A DNA stretch of 22,071 bases from CAYLNK01 sp964384675 (GTDB lineage Bacteria > Acidobacteriota > Thermoanaerobaculia > UBA5066): positions 1-22,071 of the forward strand of contig CAYLNK010000079.1 of the NCBI GenBank assembly GCA_964384675.1, in the 5' to 3' direction. The notes under the pieces were generated by a model that saw nothing but the letters and a program-made list of their open reading frames with translations, had not been told where the DNA came from and did no database searches. The position numbers and the translations under genes were made by a program. The number at the start of each line of letters is the position of its first letter. The stretch's first letter is position 1. Below are positions 6,297-13,627 of this stretch, one piece after another.

Positions 6297-7606
6297 TGCC
6301 GAAGAGCCTGCTCCGGATCGAGAAGGGCGAAGGACGCGGCGTCTTCTGGGCCGGGGCGTACTTCTTCTTCCTCCTCGGCAGCTACTACGTCATCCGGCCC
6401 CTCCGCGACGAGATGGGGATCGCGGGCTCCGGCGGGACCAGCGCGCTGTCGTGGCTCTTCGTCGGCACGCTGGCCGGCACGCTGGCCGCGAACCCGCTCT
6501 TCGCGGCGCTCGTCTCCCGGTATCCGCGCCGGGTCTTCCTGCCGGTCGTCTACCGGGTGCTGTCGCTCAACCTGGTGCTCTTCTGGGCTCTCCTGACGTT
6601 CCTCCACGACCCGGCGCGCCTGGCCGTGGCCCGCTTCTTCTTCGTCTGGGCGAGCGTCTTCAACATGTTCGCCGTGTCGGTCTTCTGGGGCTTCATGGTC
6701 GATCTCTTCCGGGCCGATCAGGGGAAGCGGCTGTTCGGCATGATCGGGGCGGGCGGCACGCTCGGCGGGATCGCCGGCTCCGCCGTGACCGCCGCGCTCG
6801 CGAAGGTCGTCGGGCCGGTGCCGCTGATCCTCGTCGCCGCCGCCTTCCTCGAGATCGCGGTCCTCTGCGTGCGGCAGCTCTCGGACGTCTTCCGCGTCGA
6901 CATCGTCCGGGAGGGCGGGGAAGGGGCGCCGCCGGGGCGCGGCTTCGTCGAGGGCGTCCGGATGGTGGTCCGCTCACCGTACCTCGGCGGGATCTGCCTG
7001 TTCCTCCTCTTCTTCACGGTCAGCTCGACGTTCCTCTACTTCGAGCAGGCGCGCATCGTGAAGGCCGCGTTCCGGAGCGCCGGGGAGCGCACGGCGTATT
7101 TCGCCCGGATCGATCTCTACGTCAACCTCCTGACCGCGCTCACCCAGTCGTCGCTCACCGGCCGGATCCTGTCGTGGCTCGGCGTCGGGCCCGCGCTCTC
7201 CGCGCTGGCCGTCGTGACGGCCGGTGGCTTCGGCGCCCTGGCCCTTCGCTCCACCACCGGCGTGCTCCTCGTGGTCCAGGTGGTCCGGCGCGCGGCCGAG
7301 TTCGCCGTGGTGCGGCCGGCGCGCGAGGTCCTCTTCACGGTCGTGAGCCGCGAGGAGAAGTACACCTCGAAGACGTTCATCGACACGTTCGTCTACCGGG
7401 GCGGGGACGTCGTCGGCGCCTGGGCCGACCGGCTGCTCGTCGTGCTGGGGCTCGGCCCCGCCGGGCTCGCGCTGGCCTTCACGCCGGTCGCGGTGGCGTG
7501 GATCGCTCTGTCGCTCCGGCTCGGCCGGCGTCAGTCCGAGCGAGCCGGCGAGCGGTCTCGCGCCACTGACGCCCCGCTGGCGGTGTCGGCGTCGTCGCCC
7601 ACATGA
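6296..7606 (+). CDS. ATP/ADP-antiporter-like (NTT/AAA family) MFS-fold transporter
   Basis: A 436-residue inner-membrane protein with about 12 hydrophobic helices. The first helix region contains FFFLLGSYYVIRPLRDEMG, a signature shared by non-pathogen members of the ATP:ADP antiporter (nucleotide transporter) family, and MIGAGGTLGGIAGSAVTA after helix 5 is also typical. Known members exchange ATP for ADP or import nucleotides or NAD; free-living homologues are mostly uncharacterised, so the substrate is open. The ATG overlaps the epimerase stop by one base, indicating translational coupling and a shared role. The C-terminal 30 residues are hydrophilic and Arg/Ser-rich. The gene has no separate ribosome site of note. 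A general MFS exporter is the alternative call. Confidence 0.8.
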   Translation: MPKSLLRIEKGEGRGVFWAGAYFFFLLGSYYVIRPLRDEMGIAGSGGTSALSWLFVGTLAGTLAANPLFAALVSRYPRRVFLPVVYRVLSLNLVLFWALLTFLHDPARLAVARFFFVWASVFNMFAVSVFWGFMVDLFRADQGKRLFGMIGAGGTLGGIAGSAVTAALAKVVGPVPLILVAAAFLEIAVLCVRQLSDVFRVDIVREGGEGAPPGRGFVEGVRMVVRSPYLGGICLFLLFFTVSSTFLYFEQARIVKAAFRSAGERTAYFARIDLYVNLLTALTQSSLTGRILSWLGVGPALSALAVVTAGGFGALALRSTTGVLLVVQVVRRAAEFAVVRPAREVLFTVVSREEKYTSKTFIDTFVYRGGDVVGAWADRLLVVLGLGPAGLALAFTPVAVAWIALSLRLGRRQSERAGERSRATDAPLAVSASSPT

Positions 7607-7648
7607 CGGACGGCCGTCCCCCCCATCGACGGTTTCGTCCCCGCAGGA

Positions 7649-7685
7649 TCGGGATTCGTCCCGAGCCTGGCCGGCGGTCCGCCGG
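7649..7685. other. Two adjacent GC hairpins in the gap before the histidine kinase
   Basis: TCGGGA and TCCCGA (7649-7654, 7659-7664) flank a TTCG tetraloop, and CCGGCG and CGCCGG (7671-7676, 7680-7685) flank a GTC loop. They sit in the 98-bp gap after the transporter stop. No T-run follows. They could end transporter transcription or shape the kinase leader; function is not shown. Confidence 0.35.
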
Positions 7686-7704
7686 CGAGGAGTAGACCGG
7701 CGCC

Positions 7705-8934
7705 GTGACGACCCCGCGCCGATCCCCGGCGTCCCTCTTCGCGGTGGTCTTCGGTCTCTGGACGGTCGTCGGGTTCTTCTTCGCGAGCCAGCTGTACGTC
7801 CTCTGGCCCGTGACGGTCGGACGCAGCATCACGTTCGCCCAGGCCCTCGCGATCAACCTGCCCTTCTACTACCTGTGGTCGCTGCTCACGCCGCTCATCC
7901 TCTGGCTGGCACGGCGCTTCCCGCTCGAGCGCGGTCGCTGGATCCGCTCGCTCGCCGTCCACGGGCCGACGAGCCTGGTGCTGTCGAGCCTGCAGCTCCT
8001 GGTCGCGCACGTCCTTCTCTTCGCGTCCCATTCCCTCGACATGCGTCACGAGCTGTCGTCGTTCTCGTCGGCGTCGGCGGTCTTCTTCCGCGAGAACTTC
8101 CACGCGAACTTCCTGACCTACTGGGGCGTGGTGTCGCTCGCCTGGACCTACGACTACTACCGGCGCTTCCGGGAGCGTGAGCTCCAGGCCTCGGAGCTCC
8201 GGACCCGGCTGGTGCAGGCCGAGCTCTCGGCGCTCAAGATGCAGCTCCACCCGCATTTCGTCTTCAATACCCTGAACGCCATCGCCGCGCTGATCCCCAA
8301 GCGACCCGTGGCGGCCGAGCAGATGGTCGTGGAGCTGTCGGAGTTCCTCCGCCTGACGCTCCACAACGCCGGACGGGAGCAGGTCACCCTGGACGAGGAG
8401 ATCCGCTTTCTGCGCCGCTATCTCAGGATCGAGGAGACGCGCTTCGGAGATCGGCTCTCCGTCGCGTACGAGCTCGATCCGGCCGCGCTCGAGGCCGAGG
8501 TCCCGAACCTCATCCTCCAGCCCCTCGTCGAGAACGCGATCCGGCACGGCCTCGCGCCGAGCCCGGGTCCGGGCCACCTCGTCGTACGCGCCCGTCGCGC
8601 CTGGGATTCTCTGATCCTCGAGGTCGTCGACAACGGGCGCGGCTTCGCGGGCGGGTCGGCCCCGCCGGAGGGGATCGGCCTCTCGAACGTGAGGGGGCGT
8701 CTCCGGCACCTGTACGGCAGCGCGGCGAGCCTGGAGCTCCGCTCGGGCGAGGGCGAGGGCCTGGCCGTGGAGCTCACCCTTCCGTTCCGGACGACCGTGG
8801 CGCCGCGGCCGGCCTCCGAAGAGCCGGGTCCGGTGCCTGCACGACTCTTGCTTCACCCTCGGACGTGCACAGCCTCCGAAATGCGCGGCGAAGCGGAAAC
8901 CGCGCGGCCGTTCCCGCGTACCTCAACCCTATGA
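7705..8934 (+). CDS. LytS-type (His_kinase family) membrane sensor histidine kinase
   Basis: A 409-residue sensor with four hydrophobic segments (about 11-33, 46-68, 85-106, 132-148) and a cytoplasmic kinase. The H-box is LHPHFVFNTLNAI (181-193; H184 is the likely phosphorylated residue), the N-box is LILQPLVENAIRHG (N277), and the ATP lid has DNGRGF (309-314) and GIGLSNVRGRL. This is the short LytS/YehU-type kinase that pairs with LytTR regulators. It starts at GTG 7705; GAGGAG lies 12 nt upstream, rather far, and a TAGACC hexamer is 6 nt upstream. The stop overlaps the response-regulator ATG (ATGA). The kinase fold ends near residue 363 (LTLPFR); the last 45 residues are Pro/Arg-rich, unlike the family, and contain a near sigma-54 promoter. 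The signal sensed is unknown. Confidence 0.93.
   Translation: MTTPRRSPASLFAVVFGLWTVVGFFFASQLYVLWPVTVGRSITFAQALAINLPFYYLWSLLTPLILWLARRFPLERGRWIRSLAVHGPTSLVLSSLQLLVAHVLLFASHSLDMRHELSSFSSASAVFFRENFHANFLTYWGVVSLAWTYDYYRRFRERELQASELRTRLVQAELSALKMQLHPHFVFNTLNAIAALIPKRPVAAEQMVVELSEFLRLTLHNAGREQVTLDEEIRFLRRYLRIEETRFGDRLSVAYELDPAALEAEVPNLILQPLVENAIRHGLAPSPGPGHLVVRARRAWDSLILEVVDNGRGFAGGSAPPEGIGLSNVRGRLRHLYGSAASLELRSGEGEGLAVELTLPFRTTVAPRPASEEPGPVPARLLLHPRTCTASEMRGEAETARPFPRTSTL
8837..8852 (+). promoter_or_regulatory. Near-match sigma-54 promoter inside the kinase tail
   Basis: CTGCACGACTCTTGCT resembles TGGCACG-N4-TTGCT, with correct N10 spacing to the GC element (8850-8851), but the first G of the invariant GG is T (8838). 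It lies about 80 nt before the LytTR regulator start. The missing G is a serious defect, so this is tentative. Confidence 0.3.
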
Positions 8935-9710
8935 GACGGTCACGGATCATCCGTACGGTCGTGGTCGACGACGAGCCGCTGGCCCGCGAGCGCGTGCGCC
9001 AGCTCCTGGAAGGCGAGCCCGACATCGAGGTCGTCGGGGAGTACGGCGACGGCTACAAGGCGGCCGTCGGCATCGAGGAGGTGAAGCCCGACCTCATCTT
9101 CCTCGATATCCAGATGCCCCAGCTCAACGGCTTCGAGCTGCTCGACACGATCGGGACCAGCGAGGCCGCGGTCGTCTTCGTCACCGCCTACGACACGTAC
9201 GCGCTTCGCGCCTTCGAGGTGCACGCCGTCGACTACCTGCTCAAGCCGTTCGGACGCGAGCGCTTCGTGGAGGCCCTCGAGGCGGCTCGAGCCCACCTGC
9301 GCACGACCTGGGAATCCGATCTGGGCGACCGCCTCGCCTCGCTGTACCAGGAGCTTCGCTCGAACGAGAAGAAGCACCTCGACCGCATCGTGGTGAAGAC
9401 GGGCGGGCGGTTCGTCTTCGTGCGGTCGGAGCAGATCGACTGGATCGAGAGCGCCGGGAACTACCTCAAGCTCCACTGCGGGAAGGACGAGCACCTCCTG
9501 CGCGAGACGATGACCGCGATCGAGTCGAAGCTGGATCCGGCGCGGTTCATGCGGATCCACCGCTCCACCATGGTGAACATCGAGCGGATCAAGGAGATCC
9601 AGCCGTGGTTCCACGGCGAGTACGTCGTCATTCTCCAGAACGGAAAGGAGCTGACTCTGAGCGTGGGCTATCGGGAGAGCCTGCTGGAGCTTCAGCGACG
9701 ATCGTCGTAG
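8931..9710 (+). CDS. LytTR-family response regulator
   Basis: A 259-residue regulator with a CheY-like receiver (1-120: D13/D14, phospho-acceptor D59 in FLDIQMP, T85, K105 in DYLLKPF) and a LytTR DNA-binding domain (about 150-255, including DRIVVKTGGRFVFV, IDWIESAGNYLKLH and FMRIHRSTMVNIERIKEI). LytTR proteins bind paired direct repeats and are phosphorylated by LytS-type kinases, here the gene directly upstream, whose stop overlaps this ATG by 4 bp (ATGA). The open frame continues 22 codons upstream, but the start at 8931 fits the family. The 3' 83 bp overlap the convergent JAMM-protein gene. Targets cannot be told; the nearby TonB receptor is a possibility only. Confidence 0.95.
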   Translation: MRRSRIIRTVVVDDEPLARERVRQLLEGEPDIEVVGEYGDGYKAAVGIEEVKPDLIFLDIQMPQLNGFELLDTIGTSEAAVVFVTAYDTYALRAFEVHAVDYLLKPFGRERFVEALEAARAHLRTTWESDLGDRLASLYQELRSNEKKHLDRIVVKTGGRFVFVRSEQIDWIESAGNYLKLHCGKDEHLLRETMTAIESKLDPARFMRIHRSTMVNIERIKEIQPWFHGEYVVILQNGKELTLSVGYRESLLELQRRSS

Positions 9711-10251
9711 CCGCGCGCAGGGCGTCGGGCGAGCAGTCGCAGCCCTTGCGTCCCGCGTAGGCCGCGAACCAGAGCGGTCCCGCCTCGTCCACGACGGTGC
9801 CGTCGGGTCGCGCCGTCACGAGGCCGTCGCGCGTGATGACGGAGACCGGCAGCTGGAGCTGGCGCGCGAGCCGGATGTCCCCGACCGAAGGCCGCGTGCT
9901 GTCGCCCTTCCAGTGGGTGTGGACCACGCCGAGGGATCCGGCCGGCGCCGGACCGCGCCACGTCTCGCGGCGGTCGGTCGCGTGGAACGGCCAGGGGACG
10001 ATCCGGAGCGCTCCGTTCGGGTCCCGGACGACCCAGCCCGCCCGCTCGCTGCGGGCCGTCCCGAATCCCGAGGCCTGCCAGAGGCAGAACAGGTGCCGCA
10101 GGCCGTGCCGGTCGGCGGCCACCGGCGCCGCGAATCCGGCGAGGTTACTCCAGGCCGGTGGCCCCGATGGCGGCTCGGCCTGGGCCGCGGACGCGATGAG
10201 GAGCGTGAGTGCGGAGACTGTGGCGATCTGTCGCGCTGCGTTCCGTCTCAT
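9628..10251 (-). CDS. Secreted JAMM/JAB-motif protein (putative metallopeptidase)
   Basis: A 207-residue protein with a signal peptide (MRRNAARQIATVSALTLLIA, then AQA at 23-25) and a JAMM-like zinc site: E69 in SERAGWVV, H111-T-H113, and S122-V-G-D125. The order E, HxH, SxxD matches JAB1/MPN domains, with one more residue than the classical spacing between HxH and Ser, as allowed in prokaryotic JAB or DUF4329-type proteins. JAMM enzymes cleave isopeptide or peptide bonds; a periplasmic member probably acts on cell-wall or secreted peptides, but this is inference. Cys residues at 171 and 173 follow. The ATG at 10251 was chosen because the signal peptide begins there; no strong ribosome site is seen. 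The last 28 codons overlap the LytTR gene tail to tail, an unusually long overlap. Confidence 0.68.
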   Translation of the reverse strand: MRRNAARQIATVSALTLLIASAAQAEPPSGPPAWSNLAGFAAPVAADRHGLRHLFCLWQASGFGTARSERAGWVVRDPNGALRIVPWPFHATDRRETWRGPAPAGSLGVVHTHWKGDSTRPSVGDIRLARQLQLPVSVITRDGLVTARPDGTVVDEAGPLWFAAYAGRKGCDCSPDALRAATTIVAEAPAGSPDSPRSESAPFRSGE

Positions 10252-10386
10252 AGCGCCCAACTTGGCCGCCGGAGGCGCCCGCGTGTAGGCGTCTGGGGTG
10301 AAGTGAGCCGCGGCCGGGACGGACGCGACCGGTCGTCGTCTTGGATCTGGATCGAGATTCTTGGATGAGGGCGAGGACCTCGCGAG

Positions 10387-10471
10387 ACCGTCCTCGGGAG
10401 CCTCGCTCTCCGTCCCGGGCTTCTCGCGTTCCGTCCCTCGTTCCTCGGCCTCCGTCCCCGAGCGCTCCAGC
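10387..10471. repeat. 21-bp tandem repeat in the JAMM/TonB-receptor intergenic region
   Basis: The core TCCGTCCC recurs at 10409, 10430 and 10451, exactly 21 bp apart, with TC/CTCG-rich spacers; a diverged fourth copy starts near 10387. The array lies in the 290-bp gap between the divergent JAMM-protein start (10251) and receptor start (10542). In one minus-strand frame it would read as heptapeptides beginning GTE, but this lies upstream of the signal peptide and is probably not translated. Elsewhere in the gap there is an 8-bp direct repeat TCTTGGAT (10339 and 10359) and no clear promoter. Confidence 0.7.
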
Positions 10472-10541
10472 TTCGGCCATACCCAGGGCTCGGACCGGAC
10501 GCTTCGTGGTCGAGGAGGGTCCTGGACAGGGAGGTGGAGAA

Positions 10542-13520
10542 ATGAAGAACCGGCTGGGATCACTCCTCGTCGTGGTGTGCGCGCTGGCGGCCTCGCCGCT
10601 CCTCGCGCAGACGACGGGCGACATCGATGGCGTCGTGTCCGACGGCGGCGGCCAGCCGCTGCCGGGCGTGACGGTCGAGGCGAAGTCCGCGGCGCTGCAG
10701 GGCGTGCGGACCGTCGTCACCGACGCGGCAGGGCGATACCGTTTCCCGGCCCTCCCGCCCGGGGGCTACACCGTCTCGGCCTCGCTGTCCGGGTTCAGGA
10801 AGGTGGAGAAGGCGGGCGTCCGCGTCGTGCTGGGCGCCTCGGCGAGCGTGCCGATCCAGCTCGCGCTGTCCCAGTCCGAGGAGGTCGTCGTCACCGGGGA
10901 GGTGCCGGTGATCGACGTGGCGAAGACGACGATCGGCACGTCGGCGCCGGCCGAGACGATCGCGAAGCTCCCCCTCGGGCGCAACTTCGCGTCGATCGCG
11001 CAGACCGTCGCCGGGACCGGCTCCGACTTCACGGGCGGCCTCACGGTGTACGGGGCCACCAGCCTCGAGAACGCGTACATCGTCGACGGCGTCAACACGA
11101 CCGGCGTCAAGACCGGCGCCCAGGCCAAGAGCCTGAACAACGAGTTCGTGCAGGAGGTCGAGGTCAAGACCGGGGGCTACGAGGCCGAGTACGGCCGCGT
11201 CCTCGGCGGCACGATCAACGTCATCACCAAGTCGGGCGGCAACGAGTTCCACGGCGACGCGTTCGGCTACTACGACTCCTCGTCGCTCGGCTCCTCCGAC
11301 GCCCACGAGGCCGACCGGACCGCCGTGAGCCGGCCCATCTACTTCGCGCCGACCCGCTACGACCTGGGCGCGGACCTGGGCGGCTACTTCCTCAAGGACC
11401 AGCTCTGGTTCTTCGGCGCCGTCGACCGCGTGGCGCAGGACCAGGACTTCCGCCGCTCGATCGACTCCCACACGAACGCGACGAGCGACGGCCAGGAGCA
11501 GACCCGCAGCTCCCTCTTCGCCGGAAAGCTCACGGCGCGCCTGGGCACCGGTCACTCGATCACGGCCTCGGCCTTCGGCGACCCCGGCACGTTCGAGGGC
11601 CGGCTCCAGGTGTTCCGCGGGGTCAAGCCGACCAACGTCGGCGCCGACTCGGCGAACCTCGGCAGCGGTAAGAGCGGCGGGACGGACCTCTCGGTGAAGT
11701 ACGACGGCATCCTCTCCACCAAGGTCCTCGCTCAGGCCCAGTTCGCGTCCCACACGGACAAGGCCGACGAGTCGTCCCCCTTCGCGAACCAGTACTTCCT
11801 CGAGCGCTTCCAGCCCGGCTTCACGAACGACGCGCTTCCCGGCTCCGGCCCCGACATCCTGTACACCCAGAAGTACACCCGGTACGCCTACAAGGCGTCG
11901 TCGTCGCTGTTCCTCGGCGCCAACGAGCTGAAGGGCGGGCTCGATTGGGAGCACCTGAGCTCGAGCTTCAGCGAGGCGTACGGCGGAGGCGACCGGATCC
12001 GCCTGCGGCTGAGCGTCGCCGGCGCGTTGCGCAACGTGCAGCACCGGTACTTCGCGAAGACCCCGATCGCGTCGAACTGCATCGCCATCAACGACCCGTC
12101 GCAGCCGTACTCCCCGGCCAACTGCAGCGGCTACAACATCGCGCCGTCGGTCGACAACGAGCCCACCACGGACAACGTCGCGTTCTTCCTGCAGGACTCG
12201 TTCAAGGTGCTTCCCAACCTCACCATCAACGGCGGCCTGCGCTACGAGACCCAGAGCCTGAAGGACTACGCCGGGAACACCGTGATCAAGATCGACCAGG
12301 AGTGGTCGCCGCGCGTCGGGATCGTGTGGGACTTCCTCGGCAACGGGAAGTCGAAGGCGTACGCCAACTTCGGGCGCTTCTACGAGGTGATCCCGCAGGA
12401 CATCCAGACCCGCGCGCTCGGCAACGAGTACACGATGATCGTCCGGAACAACACCGCCGACCGCGCCGACCCGGTGGACGCCGGCATCTTCGGCTACGCC
12501 GTCGCCCAGGGCGGCGAGCTGACCCAGGACGGCCTGAAGGGGATGTACCAGGACGAGGTGATCGGCGGCGTCGAGTACGAGTTCGCTCGGAACTGGGCGT
12601 TCGGCATCAAGGGGATCTACAAGTCCCTCGGCCGGACGGTCGAGGACCGCTGCGACCTCGTGGTCAACCCCGATCTCAACTCCTACCTCGTGCCGGGTGA
12701 CCCGGCGACGTGCGCCCTGATCAACCCGGGCAGCGACGACCGTCTCGCGACGATCAAGGACTCCTTCGACACGACCTGCTACCCGAACGGCTCCACGGAC
12801 GCGAACGGCGCCATCGTGCCGAGCCAGCCGTGCGAAGGGACCCAGGCCCGGCGCTACTACCGGGCGCTCGAGCTGACGCTCAACCACCGCTTCTCGAACG
12901 GCTTCTACGCCCTGGCGTCGTACCTCTACTCCAACCTCCAGGGGAACTACTCCGGGAACCTGTCGCAGACGCGCGAGAACGGCCAGGCCGACCCGAACAT
13001 CAACGCGGACTTCGACTACCCGGGCCTCGTGGCGAACGCCTTCGGCCGCCTTCCGAACGACCGGAAGCACCAGGTGAAGGTGTCCGGCTTCTACTCCACG
13101 TCCTTCGGCCTCACCGCGGGCCTCTCGACCTTCTTCATGTCGGGCAAGCCGTTCTCGGTGCGAGGCTGCGCCCTCGACCCGGTCGCCTGCGGCGCCGGCT
13201 ACAACCAGGAGGGCTACCTGCTGCCGCGCGGCTCGGGCGGCGAGCTGCCCGCCGTCTTCGAGGCAGACCTCCACCTCGAATACGCCCTCAAGCTCGGCTC
13301 CCTCTCGATCACCCCGGTCCTCGACGTCTTCAACCTCCTGAACCGCCAGGGCACCATCACCCGCGACGAGCTGTTCAACAACGACGGGACGAACGCCTCG
13401 AACGCGCCCTGCGCCAACGGGAAGTACGACCTCTCGTGCGCCACGAACCCGAACTTCGGAAGGGACGTCGACTGGCAGACGCCCCGCGTGATCCGGCTCG
13501 GAGCCCGCGTCTCCTTCTGA
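10542..13520 (+). CDS. Oar-type TonB-dependent outer-membrane receptor
   Basis: A 992-residue protein. Signal peptide at 1-22 (ending LLAQ); a carboxypeptidase-regulatory-like beta-sandwich at about 25-100 (GDIDGVVSDGGGQPLPGVTV to LQLALSQSEEVVVTGE region); a plug domain at about 115-230 (IAKLPLGRNFASIAQTVAG, AYIVDGVNT, EYGRVLGGTINVITKSGG); then a beta-barrel rich in aromatic and Asp/Asn turns, ending in VIRLGARVSF, with the terminal Phe needed for barrel assembly. Proteins of this layout, abundant in Acidobacteriota and Myxococcota, import large substrates such as oligosaccharides or peptides, or support adhesion; no ligand can be read here. Paired Cys in the extracellular loops may form disulfides. 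The ATG at 10542 has GGGAGG 8 nt upstream. A strong terminator hairpin follows at 13548-13582, so the gene is probably monocistronic. Confidence 0.95.
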   Translation: MKNRLGSLLVVVCALAASPLLAQTTGDIDGVVSDGGGQPLPGVTVEAKSAALQGVRTVVTDAAGRYRFPALPPGGYTVSASLSGFRKVEKAGVRVVLGASASVPIQLALSQSEEVVVTGEVPVIDVAKTTIGTSAPAETIAKLPLGRNFASIAQTVAGTGSDFTGGLTVYGATSLENAYIVDGVNTTGVKTGAQAKSLNNEFVQEVEVKTGGYEAEYGRVLGGTINVITKSGGNEFHGDAFGYYDSSSLGSSDAHEADRTAVSRPIYFAPTRYDLGADLGGYFLKDQLWFFGAVDRVAQDQDFRRSIDSHTNATSDGQEQTRSSLFAGKLTARLGTGHSITASAFGDPGTFEGRLQVFRGVKPTNVGADSANLGSGKSGGTDLSVKYDGILSTKVLAQAQFASHTDKADESSPFANQYFLERFQPGFTNDALPGSGPDILYTQKYTRYAYKASSSLFLGANELKGGLDWEHLSSSFSEAYGGGDRIRLRLSVAGALRNVQHRYFAKTPIASNCIAINDPSQPYSPANCSGYNIAPSVDNEPTTDNVAFFLQDSFKVLPNLTINGGLRYETQSLKDYAGNTVIKIDQEWSPRVGIVWDFLGNGKSKAYANFGRFYEVIPQDIQTRALGNEYTMIVRNNTADRADPVDAGIFGYAVAQGGELTQDGLKGMYQDEVIGGVEYEFARNWAFGIKGIYKSLGRTVEDRCDLVVNPDLNSYLVPGDPATCALINPGSDDRLATIKDSFDTTCYPNGSTDANGAIVPSQPCEGTQARRYYRALELTLNHRFSNGFYALASYLYSNLQGNYSGNLSQTRENGQADPNINADFDYPGLVANAFGRLPNDRKHQVKVSGFYSTSFGLTAGLSTFFMSGKPFSVRGCALDPVACGAGYNQEGYLLPRGSGGELPAVFEADLHLEYALKLGSLSITPVLDVFNLLNRQGTITRDELFNNDGTNASNAPCANGKYDLSCATNPNFGRDVDWQTPRVIRLGARVSF

Positions 13521-13547
13521 GCTGAGACGTTTCGCCTCGGGTGACCC

Positions 13548-13582
13548 TGCGCCGGCGCGGTGACGCGCCGGCGCAACCTTTT
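13548..13582 (+). terminator. Intrinsic terminator after the TonB-dependent receptor
   Basis: A perfect 12-bp stem, TGCGCCGGCGCG (13548-13559) and CGCGCCGGCGCA (13564-13575), with a GTGA loop, followed by ACC and TTTT (13579-13582). It is 27 bp after the receptor stop. The short T-run fits an intrinsic terminator in a GC-rich genome. Confidence 0.8.
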
Positions 13583-13589
13583 CGTCCCG

Positions 13590-13617
13590 CCGTCGTATCT
13601 CCGTGCAAGTACGACGG
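13590..13617 (+). promoter_or_regulatory. Inverted repeat touching the ribosome site of the HEAT-repeat gene
   Basis: CCGTCGTA (13590-13597) and TACGACGG (13610-13617) form a perfect 8-bp dyad with a 12-nt loop. The right arm covers the first two bases of the GGGAGG Shine-Dalgarno sequence (13616-13621). As RNA it could partly hide the ribosome site; as DNA it could be an operator. Confidence 0.4.
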
Positions 13618-13627
13618 GAGGTCCTGG

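Noticed and set aside
10252..10563. N-terminal extension of the JAMM protein with GTE heptapeptide repeats
   Set aside because: The frame stays open, but it would bury the signal peptide in the middle of the protein; the repeat is better explained as intergenic DNA.
10560..13274. A 904-codon open frame antisense to the TonB-dependent receptor
   Set aside because: Composition is Val/Arg/Gly/Glu-rich with no domain; it is the complement of a well-supported receptor gene, and long antisense frames are expected at this GC content.
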